DNA of 64,000 nucleotides from Treponema brennaborense DSM 12168 (GTDB taxonomy: Bacteria; Spirochaetota; Spirochaetia; Treponematales; Treponemataceae): positions 2,418,001-2,482,000 of the forward strand of contig NC_015500.1 of the NCBI RefSeq assembly GCF_000212415.1, read 5' to 3'. Under the pieces are notes generated by a model, which saw nothing but the letters and a program-made list of their open reading frames with translations, was not told where the DNA came from and did no database searches. The stretch's first letter is position 1. Every line of letters starts with the position of its first letter. The position numbers and the translations under genes are program-made. Shown here in pieces: positions 61,574 through 64,000 of the stretch.

Positions 61574-62884
61574 ATGTTACACTTTTTAGCACAAGAATTA
61601 AACGATATTCTTACCTCGACCGCGCCCGGCGCGCTGCTTTCCGACTTCGGTCAGCGTATGTATTTTCCCAAGGGAATTATTGCACAAAGCGCGGAGGCGA
61701 AACAGTTCGGTAAAAAAGCGAACGGAACCATAGGCATGACGGTAAAAGACGGCAAACCGGTCATTCTTCCCTGCATTCACAAACAGGTTCCCGATTTGTC
61801 TTCAGCCGAATTGGTCGCGTACGCACCCACTGCGGGAAACCCGGAACTTCGCCAATTGTGGAAAGAAAAAATCATACGGAAAAATCCGGCGCTCACGGGA
61901 AAAAATTTCTCGCTGCCGGTAGTGGTTCCCGGACTGACTGCGGGAATTTCCTATTTGTGCGATCTGTTCCTCTCCGAAGGGGACGTTCTGCTGTCGGGCG
62001 ATCCGTCGTGGGACAATTACGTGCTGATAGCCGAATCGCGCCGTAAAGCCCGGTTCGTACAGTTCAACATGTTTACCGAGGCCGGTCTGGACGGCAGATT
62101 CAATTGCGCCGAATTCAAAAAAGCGGTCGAAACGAACGCCGCGTCGGGAAAGTTACGCATACTGCTTAATTTTCCGCAGAATCCGTCCGGATATTCGCCG
62201 ACGAAATCGGAAGCCGACGAAATCTGTTCTATTATTAAAGAAACTGCGGAAAAAGGCTGCACCGTCATGGTGTGGTGCGACGATGCGTATTTCGGGCTGA
62301 ATTACGAATCGGACATCGAAGCGCAGTCCCTGTTCGCCCGCCTTGCCGATATGCATGAAAACGTGTTCGCGGCAAAAATAGACGGCCCCACCAAAGAAGA
62401 TTTCGTCTGGGGTTTCCGCTGCGGATTTTTGACGTTCGCGGGCAAAGGTTTGACGGACGCGCACTACGACGCACTGGTAAAAAAACTGATGGGAGACATC
62501 CGTTCTTCGGTGTCGTGCTGTTCGACGCCGCCGCAGTCGATCATGCTGCGCGCGTTCAAGGAAGCTTCGCTTGAAGCTGAAAAAAAAGAATTCCGCGACA
62601 TGCTTGAAAGACGGTACCGCAAAGTCCGCACGTTCCTTGAAGGCAAAAGAACCCATCCGGTGCTGCAGCCCATGCCGTTCAACTCCGGCTACTTTATGAG
62701 TCTGCGCTGCAACGGAATTGACGCGGAACAGCTGCGGCAGAAACTGCTGCATGAAAAAGGAATCGGCGGCATCGCTATCGACGATAAAACCTTCCGCATC
62801 GCGTTCTCCAGTATCGACGAACGGCTTATTGACGAGGTTTACGAGGCTGTGTACACTACAGCAGATGAATTGGCTCACTCCTGA
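61574..62884 (+). CDS. PLP-dependent aminotransferase, fold type I
   Basis: 436 residues from the ATG at 61574. The class I/II fold is visible: AYAPTAGNPELRQLWKEKII, VVVPGLTAGISYLCDLFL, GDPSWDNYVL, LNFPQNPSGYSPTKSEADEI, VMVWCDDAYFGLNYE and a C-terminal GGIAIDDKTFRIAFSSIDE. The usual Schiff-base SxSK block is replaced by AAKIDGPTKEDFVWGFRCGF, in which Lys of GPTK is the likely PLP lysine and RCG the phosphate-binding loop. Substrate is unknown. It overlaps the next gene by 20 bases. Confidence 0.82.
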   Translation: MLHFLAQELNDILTSTAPGALLSDFGQRMYFPKGIIAQSAEAKQFGKKANGTIGMTVKDGKPVILPCIHKQVPDLSSAELVAYAPTAGNPELRQLWKEKIIRKNPALTGKNFSLPVVVPGLTAGISYLCDLFLSEGDVLLSGDPSWDNYVLIAESRRKARFVQFNMFTEAGLDGRFNCAEFKKAVETNAASGKLRILLNFPQNPSGYSPTKSEADEICSIIKETAEKGCTVMVWCDDAYFGLNYESDIEAQSLFARLADMHENVFAAKIDGPTKEDFVWGFRCGFLTFAGKGLTDAHYDALVKKLMGDIRSSVSCCSTPPQSIMLRAFKEASLEAEKKEFRDMLERRYRKVRTFLEGKRTHPVLQPMPFNSGYFMSLRCNGIDAEQLRQKLLHEKGIGGIAIDDKTFRIAFSSIDERLIDEVYEAVYTTADELAHS

Positions 62885-64000
62885 TTTTACACGTACCAAA
62901 AGAAGCGCCCGGCAGCGTGCTGCCGCGGCGTTCACACTCGCTTTTGCCGCCGCTTTCGGCTGCGTTTCCTGCACTGTGGGAAAGGCGGATCCCGTTATCG
63001 TGTGGACGAACCGGCAGGAATTGGTTTCATACGCCGAACTGTTCAATTCGGTCCAGAACGAAACCAAAGTTTTTATCGTCTACAAAGACGCTCCGGTCGA
63101 ATCGATCCCGCCGGCAAAAGACGAACCGAGTCCCGACATCGTCGTGGGCCCGTGGCTTAAAAACGAAAAAGTTCGAAAAAACTTCAGACCGCTCGATTAT
63201 ATGTTCAGCGAACAGCGTGTCAATCAGGCGACGTTTTATCCGCAGCTGCTCAATTCGGGCAACGTCAACGACAAACAGTACCTTTTTCCGCTCAGTTTCA
63301 ATCTGCCGGCGGTAATCTTTGCCAACGGAAACCGGAAATACGTCGATGAAAATTATATTCTGTCGCTGGACCAAATCCGCGACAAAGCGGCGGCGTTCAA
63401 CGCAAAAAACAAATCGGGTATTTACACGTCGATGGGATTTGCGCCGCGCTGGAATCCCGATTTTCTCTATCTCGCCGCCAAAATAAAACAATGCGGTTTC
63501 CGGGAAAAAAACGAATTGTTTTCATGGAACGAATTGAAACTGGCGGAAACCATGAATTATCTGAAAAACTGGACGACCGCAGCGAACGGGTCGACGGCGG
63601 AAGAACGGGACTTCGAGTTTAAATATCTGTATACTCCCGAATACAAACAGGTTACCGCGGGAAGCTGCCTGTTCGCCTACGTAACCAGCGACGAACTGTT
63701 CACCATTCCGGCGGAACGGCTGCAGGAAATAGATTTCCGCTGGATACATGAAAATTATCGGATTCCGGTTGAAGATTCGCTTATTTACTTGGGATTGTAT
63801 AAAAAAGCGCGCAACCCCGACGGAGCGGAAGCGTTCATTTCGTGGCTGCTGAAAGAGCCGACGCAGAAACTGCTGCTCGACCGGACGGCGGAGATGAATC
63901 TGAACACGACGACGTTCGGCATAGCCGGCGGTTTTTCTTCAATAAAAAGCGTCAACGAACGGGTGTTTCCGCTGTATTACCGAACGCTGCTCGACAACAT
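62865..64000 (+). CDS. Extracellular solute-binding lipoprotein (runs off window)
   Basis: 378 residues visible, open to the window end. The N-terminus is basic, then hydrophobic, ending in FGCVSC, a relaxed spirochete lipobox with Cys33 or Cys36. The mature part matches type 1 (sugar/oligosaccharide) solute-binding proteins: VIVWTNRQELVSYAELFN, PDIVVGPWL, QYLFPLSFNLPAVIFANG, DEAEAFISWLL-like GAEAFISWLLKEPTQKLLL. The ATG at 62865 overlaps the aminotransferase and has only weak ribosome-site features, so the start is uncertain. Permease genes should follow outside the window. Confidence 0.8.
   Translation, partial: MNWLTPDFTRTKRSARQRAAAAFTLAFAAAFGCVSCTVGKADPVIVWTNRQELVSYAELFNSVQNETKVFIVYKDAPVESIPPAKDEPSPDIVVGPWLKNEKVRKNFRPLDYMFSEQRVNQATFYPQLLNSGNVNDKQYLFPLSFNLPAVIFANGNRKYVDENYILSLDQIRDKAAAFNAKNKSGIYTSMGFAPRWNPDFLYLAAKIKQCGFREKNELFSWNELKLAETMNYLKNWTTAANGSTAEERDFEFKYLYTPEYKQVTAGSCLFAYVTSDELFTIPAERLQEIDFRWIHENYRIPVEDSLIYLGLYKKARNPDGAEAFISWLLKEPTQKLLLDRTAEMNLNTTTFGIAGGFSSIKSVNERVFPLYYRTLLDN

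Overview
The window looks like a chromosomal segment of a Treponema-type spirochete with roughly 50% G+C. The evidence is a pair of major-outer-sheath-like (Msp/Tpr-type) porins, an elongation factor G of the mitochondrial-like spirochete type, a Bat (aerotolerance) operon, several lipoproteins with relaxed lipoboxes, and repeated Rpn-type PD-(D/E)XK genes. The species assignment is inference; no database search was possible.

Layout. 1-5040: 5' part of a chemoreceptor gene, leuB, and a PadR-HAAS-DUF4097-PspC membrane-stress-type operon with a perfect palindrome across its promoter. 5156-6380: a divergent XRE regulator and caspase-like gene sharing three 13-bp near-palindromes. 6478-13918: an A+T-rich seven-gene surface-glycan operon (flippase, pyruvyl transferase, four glycosyltransferases, polymerase-like protein) with every gene overlapping the next. 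14066-18828: first Rpn copy, a small winged-helix-like ORF, RidA, a PfkB kinase and gltX. 19009-24890: LacI regulator, AGE-type sugar epimerase and ribose-type ABC importer, with matching operators. 25151-27881: tRNA (CAU anticodon), then an ArsR/P-type metal ATPase operon with a 34-bp palindromic operator. 27969-36678: RecA-like ATPase, EF-G, a secreted hypothetical protein, SPOR protein, coaE and polA.

36731-43735 is the most unusual region. Two outer-membrane porin genes, each followed by an Rpn gene, face away from each other as ~3-kb inverted repeat arms around a 1.06-kb core carrying one lipoprotein gene. The arms end inside the two porin promoters. Inverting the core would therefore exchange the upstream (-35) promoter halves between the two porins. 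This is a candidate phase switch.

43743-64000: a tyrosine recombinase, ackA, a second PfkB kinase, a DJ-1 protein, a response regulator/hybrid kinase/PHP phosphatase operon, dksA-like and infA genes, a DnaJ-like membrane protein, then a Bat operon (MoxR, DUF58, BatA, BatB-BatC fusion, BatD) ending in an Smr protein. An aminotransferase and the start of a solute-binding lipoprotein close the window.

Several monocistronic or operon-leading genes (polA, both PfkB kinases, the response regulator, the aminotransferase) lack a Shine-Dalgarno sequence and have a -10-like hexamer 5-10 bases before the ATG. This suggests leaderless transcripts.
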